Position numbers and translations under genes: made by a program. The notes beneath the pieces are model-generated. The model saw only the letters and a list, made by a program, of their open reading frames with translations. It did not search any database and was not told where the DNA came from. Shown one piece after another: positions 35,156 to 42,513 of a stretch of DNA of 42,513 nucleotides (positions are counted from its first letter, which is position 1; the number at the start of each line of letters is the position of its first letter). Location: positions 1 to 42,513 of the forward strand of contig CACVAU010000015.1 in NCBI GenBank assembly GCA_902727915.1, given 5' to 3'. The DNA is from an uncultured Sulfurovum sp. Lineage in GTDB: Bacteria; Campylobacterota; Campylobacteria; Campylobacterales; Sulfurovaceae.

Positions 35156-37239
35156 TAAAGCACCTCTTGAATATTATTATCTATCAATGCTTCAAGTCTA
35201 TGAGCCTCTTCATTCAAAACCTTTAAAGCCTCATGCTTCTCTTTTATCAGTTCTGCAAACTCTTCCTTAGTCAAATTATCTTCTTCAAGCTCTATCCCCA
35301 CATATCGCCCAGCATTGAGTGAGTAATCTTGTTCTTCCACATATTCATCGCGTTTTGCTACTTTACAAAGCCCTAAAACATCGGTATATTTTGCATCAGG
35401 GAAACGGGTTTGCAACCATTCTATATTTTTATGCCAATAATTTAAACTCGCCATATCTTCTTGTAAAGAAGACAAAGAAACCTCTAAAGAGAGTCTCAAT
35501 GTACTAAGCTCTGACTTCTCATCTACTTTTATTTTTAAACTTTTATCAGCAACCTTTAAAACATCTAACAAAACTTTAGAATGCTCTTCTAAAAGCTCTC
35601 TATTCTCTATAAGAAACTTTAAATCTTTTGACATATTTCCAAAAAATTCTAACTGCTTTTTGTTATCTAAACTCTCTGGAACTAATGGCTTTAATCTTGT
35701 CTTTTTTAAAACTGACATCTCTAACGCCAAAAGATTTTCTATTTTCTCTACAATCAAAGCTTTATTGAGAGCTTCTTTACTTTTTTTCTGTGTACCTTCA
35801 ACATAAGCCGAAAGCTTTACTCTCAACTCATTATATGATTTTTCGCAAACGCTAAAACCTTCATCTATTTGCTTATCTATCTTCTCATAATTAGCAATAT
35901 AACCAGCCAAAACTTCCAAGTATTCTTTCTGCTCTCCTCGATGAAGCCGAACAATACTCGCTAAATTTTGCACCTGCTCTGCACTCCACTCTCGGTGAGT
36001 TCTGTCTATTTGAGTAAAGACATTACGAGCATCTATAAATAAAATATCTTCAGGGTCTTGTGTTTTAGCCTTGTCAAAAAACCACAAAGTCGCAGGAAGG
36101 GTGACGGTGTAAAACATCTTAGAAGGGATACTCACCATACAGTCTACAATATTGGAATCAACCAATTTTTTACGTATCTCATATTCGCTATTTCGTGCAT
36201 CCGATGCTGAGTTAGGCATAACAAACCCTGCACGACCGTTGTCATTGAGTGAGGTTGCAAAAAGAGAAATCCACAGATAGTTGGCATCGGTTATTTTGTC
36301 ATCTTTTTTACCCTTGCTTTTAGGCAATCCATAATGGGTAAAACGCGTATCCCCTTTAAGTGAACTCTCTTTAACCCCTTTGACATTAAAAGGAGGATTT
36401 GCCATGACAAAGTCAAACTTATTTTCACTCTTAAAAAAATCATCTTCATAAGAGTTTGCTTTTTTAATCTCGCCACGTAGATTGTTAATCAGTAAGTTCA
36501 TTTTAGCAAGTTTAACTGTAGATTGTTCATGCTCTTGACCATAAACGGTAATGGCTTCTTTGTCTTTCTTACTTCGTTCAATAAAATTAGCCGACTGCAC
36601 AAACATACCACCCGAACCACAAGCAGGATCAAATATTTTTCCTTTGTATGGTTCTATGGCTTCAACAATGAACTTCACCACTGAAGTAGGGGTAAAAAAC
36701 TCCCCACCCTTTTGAGCCTCACTCAGTGCAAACTTTCCTAAAAAGTACTCATAAATCTTTCCAAAAATATCCCCAGAAGCATCTTTTGGAATGTCTGAAA
36801 AAGTTTTAATTAACTCAGGTAAAATATCTTTATTATTTTTCTCTATTTGGGCGTAGGCATCAGTGGGTAAAATATCTTTAAACTGCTCATCTTGATGTAA
36901 TTCTATGTCAAGCATGGCACTTTTAATAGCCTCTGCAATACTCTTGTCTTTAGGCAGTTCAAGCAGATACTCATAACGAGACTTCTCAGACAAATACAGC
37001 CCACAATTACGAATGGCAATTTTCTGAATAGGTACTTCCATACGTGTACCCTTATGGGCTTCATACTCAGCATTTATTATATCTTCTACCATTGCATACT
37101 TATTATCTGCAAAGCGTAAAAAGATAATCCCCAAAACAGGCACAGCATAATCAGCCGATTTTATCCCACCTGTTGCACGTAAACTATTTGCTGAATCCCA
37201 TAAGTTATCTTCTAATTTTTTTAATTCTTCTTTTGTCAT
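35155..37239 (-). CDS. hsdM: type I restriction-modification methyltransferase subunit
   Basis: N6-adenine DNA methyltransferase subunit. HsdM_N helices (about 5-150) precede the catalytic domain with AdoMet motif DPACGSG (204-210) and catalytic NPPF (281-284). At 694 residues it is longer than the ~500-residue EcoKI type, with a helical C-terminal extension (about 470-694) rich in E, K and L. Other long HsdM families exist. It is first in hsdM-hsdS-(REP)-hsdR. An extended -10 (TGC then TAAAAT, 37265-37270) lies 25 bases upstream, directly beside REP h. Confidence 0.94.
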   Translation of the reverse strand: MTKEELKKLEDNLWDSANSLRATGGIKSADYAVPVLGIIFLRFADNKYAMVEDIINAEYEAHKGTRMEVPIQKIAIRNCGLYLSEKSRYEYLLELPKDKSIAEAIKSAMLDIELHQDEQFKDILPTDAYAQIEKNNKDILPELIKTFSDIPKDASGDIFGKIYEYFLGKFALSEAQKGGEFFTPTSVVKFIVEAIEPYKGKIFDPACGSGGMFVQSANFIERSKKDKEAITVYGQEHEQSTVKLAKMNLLINNLRGEIKKANSYEDDFFKSENKFDFVMANPPFNVKGVKESSLKGDTRFTHYGLPKSKGKKDDKITDANYLWISLFATSLNDNGRAGFVMPNSASDARNSEYEIRKKLVDSNIVDCMVSIPSKMFYTVTLPATLWFFDKAKTQDPEDILFIDARNVFTQIDRTHREWSAEQVQNLASIVRLHRGEQKEYLEVLAGYIANYEKIDKQIDEGFSVCEKSYNELRVKLSAYVEGTQKKSKEALNKALIVEKIENLLALEMSVLKKTRLKPLVPESLDNKKQLEFFGNMSKDLKFLIENRELLEEHSKVLLDVLKVADKSLKIKVDEKSELSTLRLSLEVSLSSLQEDMASLNYWHKNIEWLQTRFPDAKYTDVLGLCKVAKRDEYVEEQDYSLNAGRYVGIELEEDNLTKEEFAELIKEKHEALKVLNEEAHRLEALIDNNIQEVL

Positions 37240-37280
37240 TTATGCCCAAACTATTTTTTAAAACATTTTAGCATAAACCC

Positions 37281-37305
37281 CTAGGGAAAAGGCACTGCCT
37301 TTTCC
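37281..37305 (+). repeat. single REP hairpin (REP h) upstream of hsdM
   Basis: Stem 37285-37305 (GGAAAAGGCA, C, TGCCTTTTCC) with CTAG instead of GTAG at 37281-37284, so the RAYT recognition head seems mutated. It fills the space between the hsdM promoter and the globin stop. Confidence 0.85.
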
Positions 37306-37319
37306 AATAAATAAAAAGA

Positions 37320-37706
37320 TTACAAGCCTAAATTCAACATAAAACGTCGTGCTATGTCGTTACTTTGATTTTTAAAGTACTCTCCAATTTTTGGAATGTA
37401 AATTTCATCTACCGTTTCATGAAACAAGAAAAGCCATTGCTCGAAGGCTTTTCTACTTATGCCCGGCATATCAAAGTGAGGAGCCATGGGACGACCTTGA
37501 TAGTCATTTTCACCCAACATTAACATAGACCAATAGTTTCCTAAAAGTTCTAAGTGTACTTTCCACACTTTACTTTCTATGTCATCTCCAAATCTATCGG
37601 TAAAAAATGGGCCTACTAATGGGTCTTTAATGACTTTTCCATAAAACTCATTTACCATTCTTTGTACAATTTCCTTCTTAACCGTTTTCTCTAACTCTAC
37701 TGCCAT
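37320..37706 (-). CDS. group III truncated hemoglobin (Ctb-like)
   Basis: Small 128-residue heme protein related to Campylobacter Ctb, with a proposed role in oxygen or NO/peroxide handling under microaerobic conditions. Recognisable segments are MVNEFYGKVIKDPLVGPFF, the WKVHLELLGNYWSMLMLGENDY core and the proximal-His region MAPHFDMPG. The promoter TATAAT lies at 37733-37738, with AAGGAG upstream of the ATG. It appears monocistronic within the accessory block. Ligand role inferred from family. Confidence 0.88.
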   Translation of the reverse strand: MAVELEKTVKKEIVQRMVNEFYGKVIKDPLVGPFFTDRFGDDIESKVWKVHLELLGNYWSMLMLGENDYQGRPMAPHFDMPGISRKAFEQWLFLFHETVDEIYIPKIGEYFKNQSNDIARRFMLNLGL

Positions 37707-37803
37707 CTCAGGACTCCTTATATATTCTCGTGATTATAGTCAGCCAATCTTACAGAAAGTTTGTTATAATGGAATTATAATAATTATTAATAAAGGATAT
37801 AAT

Positions 37804-38013
37804 ATGAGATTAACTGGTGAACCAAGTAATGAACAAATTGATGATTATAATGATAAAGAAACACCTAAAAAAAGAAAAACCATCTATCTTATTATAGGTG
37901 CGTTAGTGCTTATTGGTGCTGTCTCTTTTTTCTTGTTAAAACCTAATATGATGCCAAGTGACTATGTGGGAACGACTGAAGAACCAGGTATTGTTTCTAA
38001 AAAGGTTTTTTAA
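37804..38013 (+). CDS. small single-span membrane protein
   Basis: 69 residues: an acidic/basic N-terminus, a run KKRK at 23-26, then one hydrophobic span (about 27-46) and a short C-terminal tail, predicted N-in/C-out by the positive-inside rule. I do not recognise a family. It is likely real: extended -10 (TGT then TATAAT at 37765-37770) and AAAGGA 7 bases before the ATG. It is convergent with the HsdR-like gene. Confidence 0.65.
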   Translation: MRLTGEPSNEQIDDYNDKETPKKRKTIYLIIGALVLIGAVSFFLLKPNMMPSDYVGTTEEPGIVSKKVF

Positions 38014-38026
38014 CTTTTTAAAAAAT

Positions 38027-39448
38027 CTAAGAGAAGAGCATTCGTTTTAAAGTATCAAAATTTAAAATATTCTCTTCTTTAGTACTTACTATATTTTCAT
38101 CATTTCGGTCTAAGAACTCTGCAATTTCATCTGGACTAAACCAATGCACCAATACTCTTGCATTATTTTCTATCCTTCTTAAATCACGAAACCAAATACC
38201 ACTTTTTGTTTTTTCTTGATGCTGATACTCTCTTCCATTACTTGAAAATACCATGGGTACACGATAAGTCTTTTCTTCCAAAGCATCTGCATACCATTCA
38301 TCTAAAACTAACGCTTTATCTTCTTGTTCGGCTATCTTTACAATAGAGGTCAAGTTAATGGTACAACTTCGCTCTTGGGCTTCTTCTATACCCTCTATTA
38401 CATCCATACCGAACATTGTTACTTCCACAATGGCAACAGGTTTTAAACCAATAAAAAGTACATAATCGGCTATTGATTTCTCTCCACTCTTGGAGTCAAT
38501 ACACTCCCAATTTCTAATTGCCCTATTTTCACCCACTATAGGACGTGTTCCTTTTTCATAGTCTAAAGTAGTACTGTCTGCTTTCCAACCTCTTTCATTG
38601 AGTTTCAAATCAACCATCTCATAAGTCTTATCTTCATCCAAAGAGAGATAACACAATACTTCTTCCCCTCGATGTTGATAGATTTTTTCCAATTTTTTAC
38701 GTTCTTCATCAGAAATAGAACAAGACAACTTATTTATTTTTTGTTCAAAAAGTATGGTCTGCTCTTCAAACGTGGCTTCTTGTTCTAACATCAAGGCTTT
38801 CTCTTCACCTTGCATCCGTTTCATCTCTTCAATAAGCTTGTCATACTCTTGATGTTCTTGCTCTTTTAATTCAGCCAAAGCCTTACTCTCTTCTAGTTTC
38901 TCTTTATGATCTAAAAGTTTTGCTTTTAAGGCTTCATAGTCATTATGTATTTTTTGTAATTTCTCTGTTGGGTCTTTAGGCACAACAAATGCTTTTACTT
39001 TAAAATCACGTACATCTCCAAAAGTTCCATGATACCAAATAGAAAGTTTATAGGCATTTTTTAAGGCTTTAAGGGCTTGATGATGATTCGTTGTAAATTC
39101 ATGAACAGCTCTATTCCCTTCTTTACGAAGCATGTGAAAAAGGTTACGTACTTTGTAAGAAAAGGAAAGCTTATCTTCTAAAAGATAAATCAACTCATAT
39201 TGGTCTTTGTATTCATAAGAAGCAATTCCCATTTTCAAAGCAATGTCTTTTCCCAATGCCTCAGCCAACTGTCGAAGTTTGACCAATGTGGTATTGGGAT
39301 CACTGTGATACATCTCTTCAGCCACAGAAGCCAATTGAAAAAAGATGGGATCATACTTAAGTAAAAATTCAAAATTTGACTTTTTCTTACCTAAAACACT
39401 TTTTAATCTATTACTATCTTCGACTTTATCCGAATAACTTTTGCCCAT
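38027..39448 (-). CDS. helicase-less HsdR-like protein (DUF4145 + coiled coil + HsdR N-terminal fold)
   Basis: 473 residues resembling only the N-terminal part of EcoEI-type HsdR. A DUF4145-like helical domain (about 24-140, with DPNTTLVKLRQLAEALGKDI and KEGNRAVHEF) precedes a coiled coil (160-260). An endonuclease-like fold follows (about 278-440; NERGWKADSTTLDYEKG, ADYVLFIGLKPVAIVEV, KSGIWFRDLRR). It stops where the helicase would begin. D328 and E342 of the nuclease motif remain but the expected Lys is T344 (E-V-T instead of E-x-K), so cleavage is doubtful. I start at ATG 39448 after AGGGGAG; a TTG precedes it directly. Function unknown. Confidence 0.75.
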   Translation of the reverse strand: MGKSYSDKVEDSNRLKSVLGKKKSNFEFLLKYDPIFFQLASVAEEMYHSDPNTTLVKLRQLAEALGKDIALKMGIASYEYKDQYELIYLLEDKLSFSYKVRNLFHMLRKEGNRAVHEFTTNHHQALKALKNAYKLSIWYHGTFGDVRDFKVKAFVVPKDPTEKLQKIHNDYEALKAKLLDHKEKLEESKALAELKEQEHQEYDKLIEEMKRMQGEEKALMLEQEATFEEQTILFEQKINKLSCSISDEERKKLEKIYQHRGEEVLCYLSLDEDKTYEMVDLKLNERGWKADSTTLDYEKGTRPIVGENRAIRNWECIDSKSGEKSIADYVLFIGLKPVAIVEVTMFGMDVIEGIEEAQERSCTINLTSIVKIAEQEDKALVLDEWYADALEEKTYRVPMVFSSNGREYQHQEKTKSGIWFRDLRRIENNARVLVHWFSPDEIAEFLDRNDENIVSTKEENILNFDTLKRMLFS

Positions 39449-39508
39449 CAAACTCCCCTAAAATCTATTATGAAGAATATTTTAACATAATTTTTTAGCT
39501 ATTCTTCT

Positions 39509-40168
39509 CTATATTAACCCTTCATCTGAAAAACTGTAAAATCCATCTTTCGCCAAGATAACATGGTCTAACAATTCAATCCCAACCAACTTTGACACTT
39601 CTTCCAAACGCTCTGTAATCTGTATGTCAGCACGACTGGCACTCAATGTTCCAGAGGGGTGATTATGGGCAATGATAATTCCAGCTGCTCTGTCTGCAAT
39701 GGCATCAGCAAAAACTTCTCTGGGATGAACCAAAGTTTGATTAAGTGTTCCAATAAATACCGTACGCGTGTTAATAATATGCGAAGCCCCATCTAAAGTA
39801 ATAACTAAAAAATACTCTTGCTTTTTGGTTGAAAATACTTTTAACTCTTCATACACATCTTCGGCTGAGCTTATTTTCTTGTTTGATTGAGAACTATAAC
39901 GCTTAGCTAACTCTATGGCAGAGAGTATTTGTGACGCTTTCGCCAAGCCCAAACCATGAATTTTGAGTAACTTTTCCAAAGAAAGCGTATCAAAAGATTC
40001 ATCGAGAAGTCCCACAATCTCTTTTGAGAGTTTACGTACATCTTTACCTTGTATGCCTGAGCCAAGAAGTACCGAAAGGAGTTCATCATTCTTTAAGGCT
40101 TTCACCCCTTTTTTAAGTAATTTTTCTCTTGGTTGATCATCTTTATAGAGTTCTTTAATTGTTTTCAT
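39509..40168 (-). CDS. radC: RadC family JAB/MPN-domain protein
   Basis: A helix-hairpin-helix region (about 62-92, IHGLGLAKASQILSAIEL) is followed by a JAMM metalloprotease-like domain. Its metal motif is E118, H168-x-H170-P-S and D181 (AHNHPSGTLSASRAD). The biological role of RadC is unresolved; homologues are frequent in genomic islands next to defence genes. I use ATG 40168 (MKTIKELYKDDQPREKLL), which matches the usual family start; the upstream ATG at 40186 would precede the predicted transcription start. Divergent from the VF530 gene. Length 219 residues. Confidence 0.92.
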   Translation of the reverse strand: MKTIKELYKDDQPREKLLKKGVKALKNDELLSVLLGSGIQGKDVRKLSKEIVGLLDESFDTLSLEKLLKIHGLGLAKASQILSAIELAKRYSSQSNKKISSAEDVYEELKVFSTKKQEYFLVITLDGASHIINTRTVFIGTLNQTLVHPREVFADAIADRAAGIIIAHNHPSGTLSASRADIQITERLEEVSKLVGIELLDHVILAKDGFYSFSDEGLI

Positions 40169-40204
40169 AGTAACAGTATAAAACATCTATTTAAAATAAC
40201 CTAG

Positions 40205-40225
40205 AAATATGTCAAATTGTCATAT
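40205..40225. promoter_or_regulatory. 21-bp repeat, copy 2, in the radC/VF530 divergent promoter
   Basis: Same 21 bases and orientation as 30449-30469. Its minus strand holds TTGACA (40210-40215), 16 bases from TAAATA (40188-40193), a possible radC promoter. Its right end runs into the TATAAT of 40223-40228 for the VF530 gene. A protein bound to this palindrome could control both genes. Confidence 0.65.
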
Positions 40226-40253
40226 AATACAAAAATTTAAAAAGAGAGTCCTC

Positions 40254-40478
40254 ATGAATCATTCAAATAACCCACTACATGGTGTAAAGTTAGCAGACAT
40301 AATAGATAAACTTGTAGAGCATTATGGATGGGAAGAGTTAGGAAAGAAAATTCGAATTAACTGTTTTAACAACAACCCTCACAAGAAGGCTGCCCTTAAA
40401 TTTTTAAGAAATGTTGACCATGAATGGGCGAGAATTAAAGTAGAGGATTTATACATTAATACTTTTTGTAAAAAATAA
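40254..40478 (+). CDS. VF530 family (DUF2132) DNA-binding-like protein
   Basis: 74-residue protein starting NHSNNPLHGVKLADIIDKLVE and containing WEELGKKIRINCFNNNPHKKAALKFLRN, characteristic of the VF530 fold; members are small proteins suspected to bind DNA. I use ATG 40254 rather than the longer frame from 40209 because AGAGAG lies just upstream and the -10 TATAAT (40223-40228) would fall inside the longer version. It is followed after 5 bases by the convergent crr stop. Confidence 0.85.
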   Translation: MNHSNNPLHGVKLADIIDKLVEHYGWEELGKKIRINCFNNNPHKKAALKFLRNVDHEWARIKVEDLYINTFCKK

Positions 40479-40483
40479 AAGTT

Positions 40484-40960
40484 TCACTGTACAGTAACTT
40501 CTAATAACTCATCACCTTCACGAATAGTTTTCACTTTATCACAAATCACTAATAATTCTCTTTCATGATTCACCACCACAGGCGTAATAATCTCTATACC
40601 TTTAGATTGTATAAATTCTAAATCAGCTGAGATTATAGGTTTTCCAACGCTTACAGTATCTCCTTCTTTTACCAAACGTTTAAAACCTTCTCCATTTAAA
40701 GCTACAGTATCAAGACCTATATGTACCAATACTTCTAAGCCAGATTTTGTTTGGATTGAAAATGCATGGTTCGTAGAAAATATTTTAGTGATGGTTCCTG
40801 CAACTGGCGCAACAAAAGTATTGGTTCTAGGTAAAATAGCTATTCCATCACCAGCCATTTTTTGAGAAAAAACTTCATCTGGTACCTCAATTAACTTAAT
40901 GATATCTCCATCAGCTGGTGATACAAGTACTTGTTTTTTTGCTTTAAATAATCCAAACAT
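40484..40960 (-). CDS. crr: PTS glucose-family IIA component
   Basis: Cytosolic phosphocarrier passing phosphate from HPr to a IICB of the glucose/GlcNAc family. It contains H65 and the phosphorylated H80 (LEVLVHIGLDTVALNGEGF), plus GDGIAILP and VAPVAGTI. I choose ATG 40960 (MFGLFKAKKQ) because AGGA lies 6 bases upstream and the protein is then 158 residues, the family length. It lies 8 bases after argH, probably co-transcribed with it. It is the natural partner of the IIA-less IICB at 28401, though separated from it by the accessory block. Confidence 0.92.
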   Translation of the reverse strand: MFGLFKAKKQVLVSPADGDIIKLIEVPDEVFSQKMAGDGIAILPRTNTFVAPVAGTITKIFSTNHAFSIQTKSGLEVLVHIGLDTVALNGEGFKRLVKEGDTVSVGKPIISADLEFIQSKGIEIITPVVVNHERELLVICDKVKTIREGDELLEVTVQ

Positions 40961-40968
40961 CTTAGTTC

Positions 40969-42357
40969 CTATTGTTGTTCTTTTAACCAAATTGTTAAAG
41001 TATGAATCTGTTCTTCTGTTCTTTCTGTACTTGTTCCACCTTCAGACTGACGTGCATTCATAGAAGCGCGATTATCTAAAAGTTTAACAACTCCTTCAGT
41101 TATTCTACTATCTACATTTTTCAACTCTTCAAATGAAAGCTCAGATATGTCTATCCCTTTTTCTTCGGCAACATTAACAACATTTCCAGTAATGTGATAA
41201 GCATCACGGAAAGGAATTCCAGCTTCTTTAACAAGATAATCTGCTAAATCAGTAGCCGATAAATGTCCTATCATACAAGCTTTATTCATTTCATCTACAT
41301 TTACAGTCATTTCATCAATCATTTCATTTAAAACTTCTAAAGATAAAAGCGCTGTTTTAACAGAGTCAAAAACCCCTTCTTTATCTTCTTGCATGTCTTT
41401 ATTATAGGCTAAGGGAAGACCTTTCATTACGGTTAACAATGACACTAAGTTTCCATTTACTCTACCTGTCTTTCCACGTAAAAGTTCTGGAATATCAGGA
41501 TTTTTCTTCTGAGGCATAATAGATGAACCTGTTGCATGTTTATCTGAAAGCTTAACAAACTTAAACTCTGAAGCTGACCAAAGTATAAGCTCTTCACTAA
41601 GACGACTCATATGCATCATCATTGTTGAAATATTAAACAAAATTTCTAAGGCAAAATCTCGATCACTCACTGTGTCTAAACAATTTAATGTAGGTGCATT
41701 AAATCCTAATCTTTCAGCTGTAGTTTGACGGTTAATAGGATGAGGCGTTCCAGCTAAAGCAGCACAACCAATAGGAGAATAATTATTACGCTCATATGAA
41801 GAAGTAAAACGTTCGTAATCACGTTTAAACATAGATGCATATGCCATCATATGATACCCAAAGTTAATTGGTTGAGCATGTTGTAAATGTGTCATTCCAG
41901 GTAATAGTGTTTCTGTATTTTGAGATGCTACTTTTACAAGAGTCTTAATATTCAATAAAAGTAAATTAGAGATTTTTTGGGTATTACGCTGGACAAAAAG
42001 TCTAAAGTCAAGTGCTACTTGGTCATTACGAGAACGAGCAGTATGTAAACGTTTACCTGCATCACCAATCTTCTCTGTTAAGTAACCTTCAATCGCCATA
42101 TGAATGTCCTCTTCATCTCCATTAAGTAAATACTTTCCAGACTTAACTTCTTCAAAAATTTCAATCAAACCATTTTCTATTTGAGCGTAGTCCTCTTTAG
42201 AGATTATACCTTGTTCAGCCAACATAAAAGCATGCGCTCTTGAACCTTCAATATCTTCTCTATAAAGAACCTTATCAAAAGGAAGTGAATTATTTAATTC
42301 TTGAAGTAATTTTGAACTCTTTTCTGAAATTCTTGCAGATGCTATTTTTTTTGACAC
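40969..42357 (-). CDS. argH: argininosuccinate lyase
   Basis: Fumarase/aspartase-superfamily tetramer that splits argininosuccinate into arginine and fumarate. The signature [12 protein letters not shown], the active-site region [15 protein letters not shown] and [19 protein letters not shown] are all present; 462 residues is standard. GTG start at 42355-42357 with AGGA 6 bases upstream. It lies 32 bases after a membrane-protein gene whose 3' end is at the window edge. Confidence 0.97.
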   Translation of the reverse strand: MSKKIASARISEKSSKLLQELNNSLPFDKVLYREDIEGSRAHAFMLAEQGIISKEDYAQIENGLIEIFEEVKSGKYLLNGDEEDIHMAIEGYLTEKIGDAGKRLHTARSRNDQVALDFRLFVQRNTQKISNLLLLNIKTLVKVASQNTETLLPGMTHLQHAQPINFGYHMMAYASMFKRDYERFTSSYERNNYSPIGCAALAGTPHPINRQTTAERLGFNAPTLNCLDTVSDRDFALEILFNISTMMMHMSRLSEELILWSASEFKFVKLSDKHATGSSIMPQKKNPDIPELLRGKTGRVNGNLVSLLTVMKGLPLAYNKDMQEDKEGVFDSVKTALLSLEVLNEMIDEMTVNVDEMNKACMIGHLSATDLADYLVKEAGIPFRDAYHITGNVVNVAEEKGIDISELSFEELKNVDSRITEGVVKLLDNRASMNARQSEGGTSTERTEEQIHTLTIWLKEQQ

Positions 42358-42389
42358 ACAATATCCTAATAAAAAATTAATTCTGTATT

Positions 42390-42513
42390 CTATCCAAATA
42401 GAGCTAACAAACGACGAAATAAGGGTGGAGGCAAGATAAATAAAAGGATGATAAGAGAAATAATAGTATTAGTAAATAAAAATATATTAAAAAATAATAA
42501 AGAAATAGGGGTA
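42390..42513 (-). CDS. C-terminal end of a membrane protein, 5' part off window
   Basis: The minus strand is open from the window edge to a TAG at 42390-42392, about 40 residues, very hydrophobic ([20 protein letters not shown] then [13 protein letters not shown]). It looks like one final membrane span with a short basic tail. No family can be named from this fragment. Same strand as argH and close enough to be in its operon. Confidence 0.5.
   Translation of the reverse strand, partial: TPISLLFFNIFLFTNTIISLIILLFILPPPLFRRLLALFG

Noticed and set aside
40486..40495. ACTGTACAGT palindrome at the crr/VF530 convergent ends
   Set aside because: Only 10 bp and inside the crr coding end; no T-run; not enough to call a terminator or operator.

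Overview
This is an AT-rich, densely packed chromosomal segment of a Campylobacterota bacterium, probably Arcobacteraceae. The assignment rests on gene order: lpxC-tsaB-thrB-ylxR-infB-rbfA-rimP is the arrangement I recall from Campylobacter and relatives. It also rests on TATAAT-type -10 boxes that mostly lack a clear -35, on a Campylobacter Ctb-like truncated globin, and on overall protein character. The species call is inference; no database was searched.

Left part (1-15488, almost all minus strand): carB (3' end off the window), tRNA-Ser(GCU), a tight folD-lepB-rpiB-era-plsC operon, a divergent secreted cytochrome c, tamA-tamB (outer-membrane translocation and assembly), proA, a DedA membrane protein, and a DUF234-type nuclease-like protein whose reading frame clearly runs upstream of any normal start codon to an ATA with a good ribosome binding site.

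Middle (15571-25410): a radical SAM/SPASM protein divergent from a three-gene cluster (thioredoxin-like lipoprotein, beta-propeller lipoprotein, leucine-rich-repeat protein). Next comes a small secreted protein made of three similar ~33-residue units, then the lpxC-to-rimP operon combining lipid A synthesis, t6A tRNA modification, threonine synthesis and translation initiation.

Right part (25668-42513): an MsrB-MsrA fusion, then a sugar phosphotransferase locus (HPr-enzyme I fusion plus a GlcNAc-type IICB). The matching IIA (crr) lies about 10.7 kb away beside argH. The intervening 29.8-40.5 kb looks like an accessory block. It holds a REP-associated tyrosine transposase (RAYT), eight GTAG/REP hairpins, a type I restriction-modification system (hsdM-hsdS-hsdR), a truncated globin, a small membrane protein, a helicase-less HsdR-like protein, radC and a VF530-family protein.

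The most unusual signals are in that block. The REP hairpins show compensatory base-pair changes. The TAG of their GTAG head supplies the stop codon of three different genes. A 21-bp exact repeat, itself an imperfect palindrome, occurs in direct orientation upstream of the RAYT gene and again in the radC/VF530 divergent promoter, so it brackets 9.7 kb containing the restriction system. Everything here comes from reading the sequence; product names rest on motif recognition.
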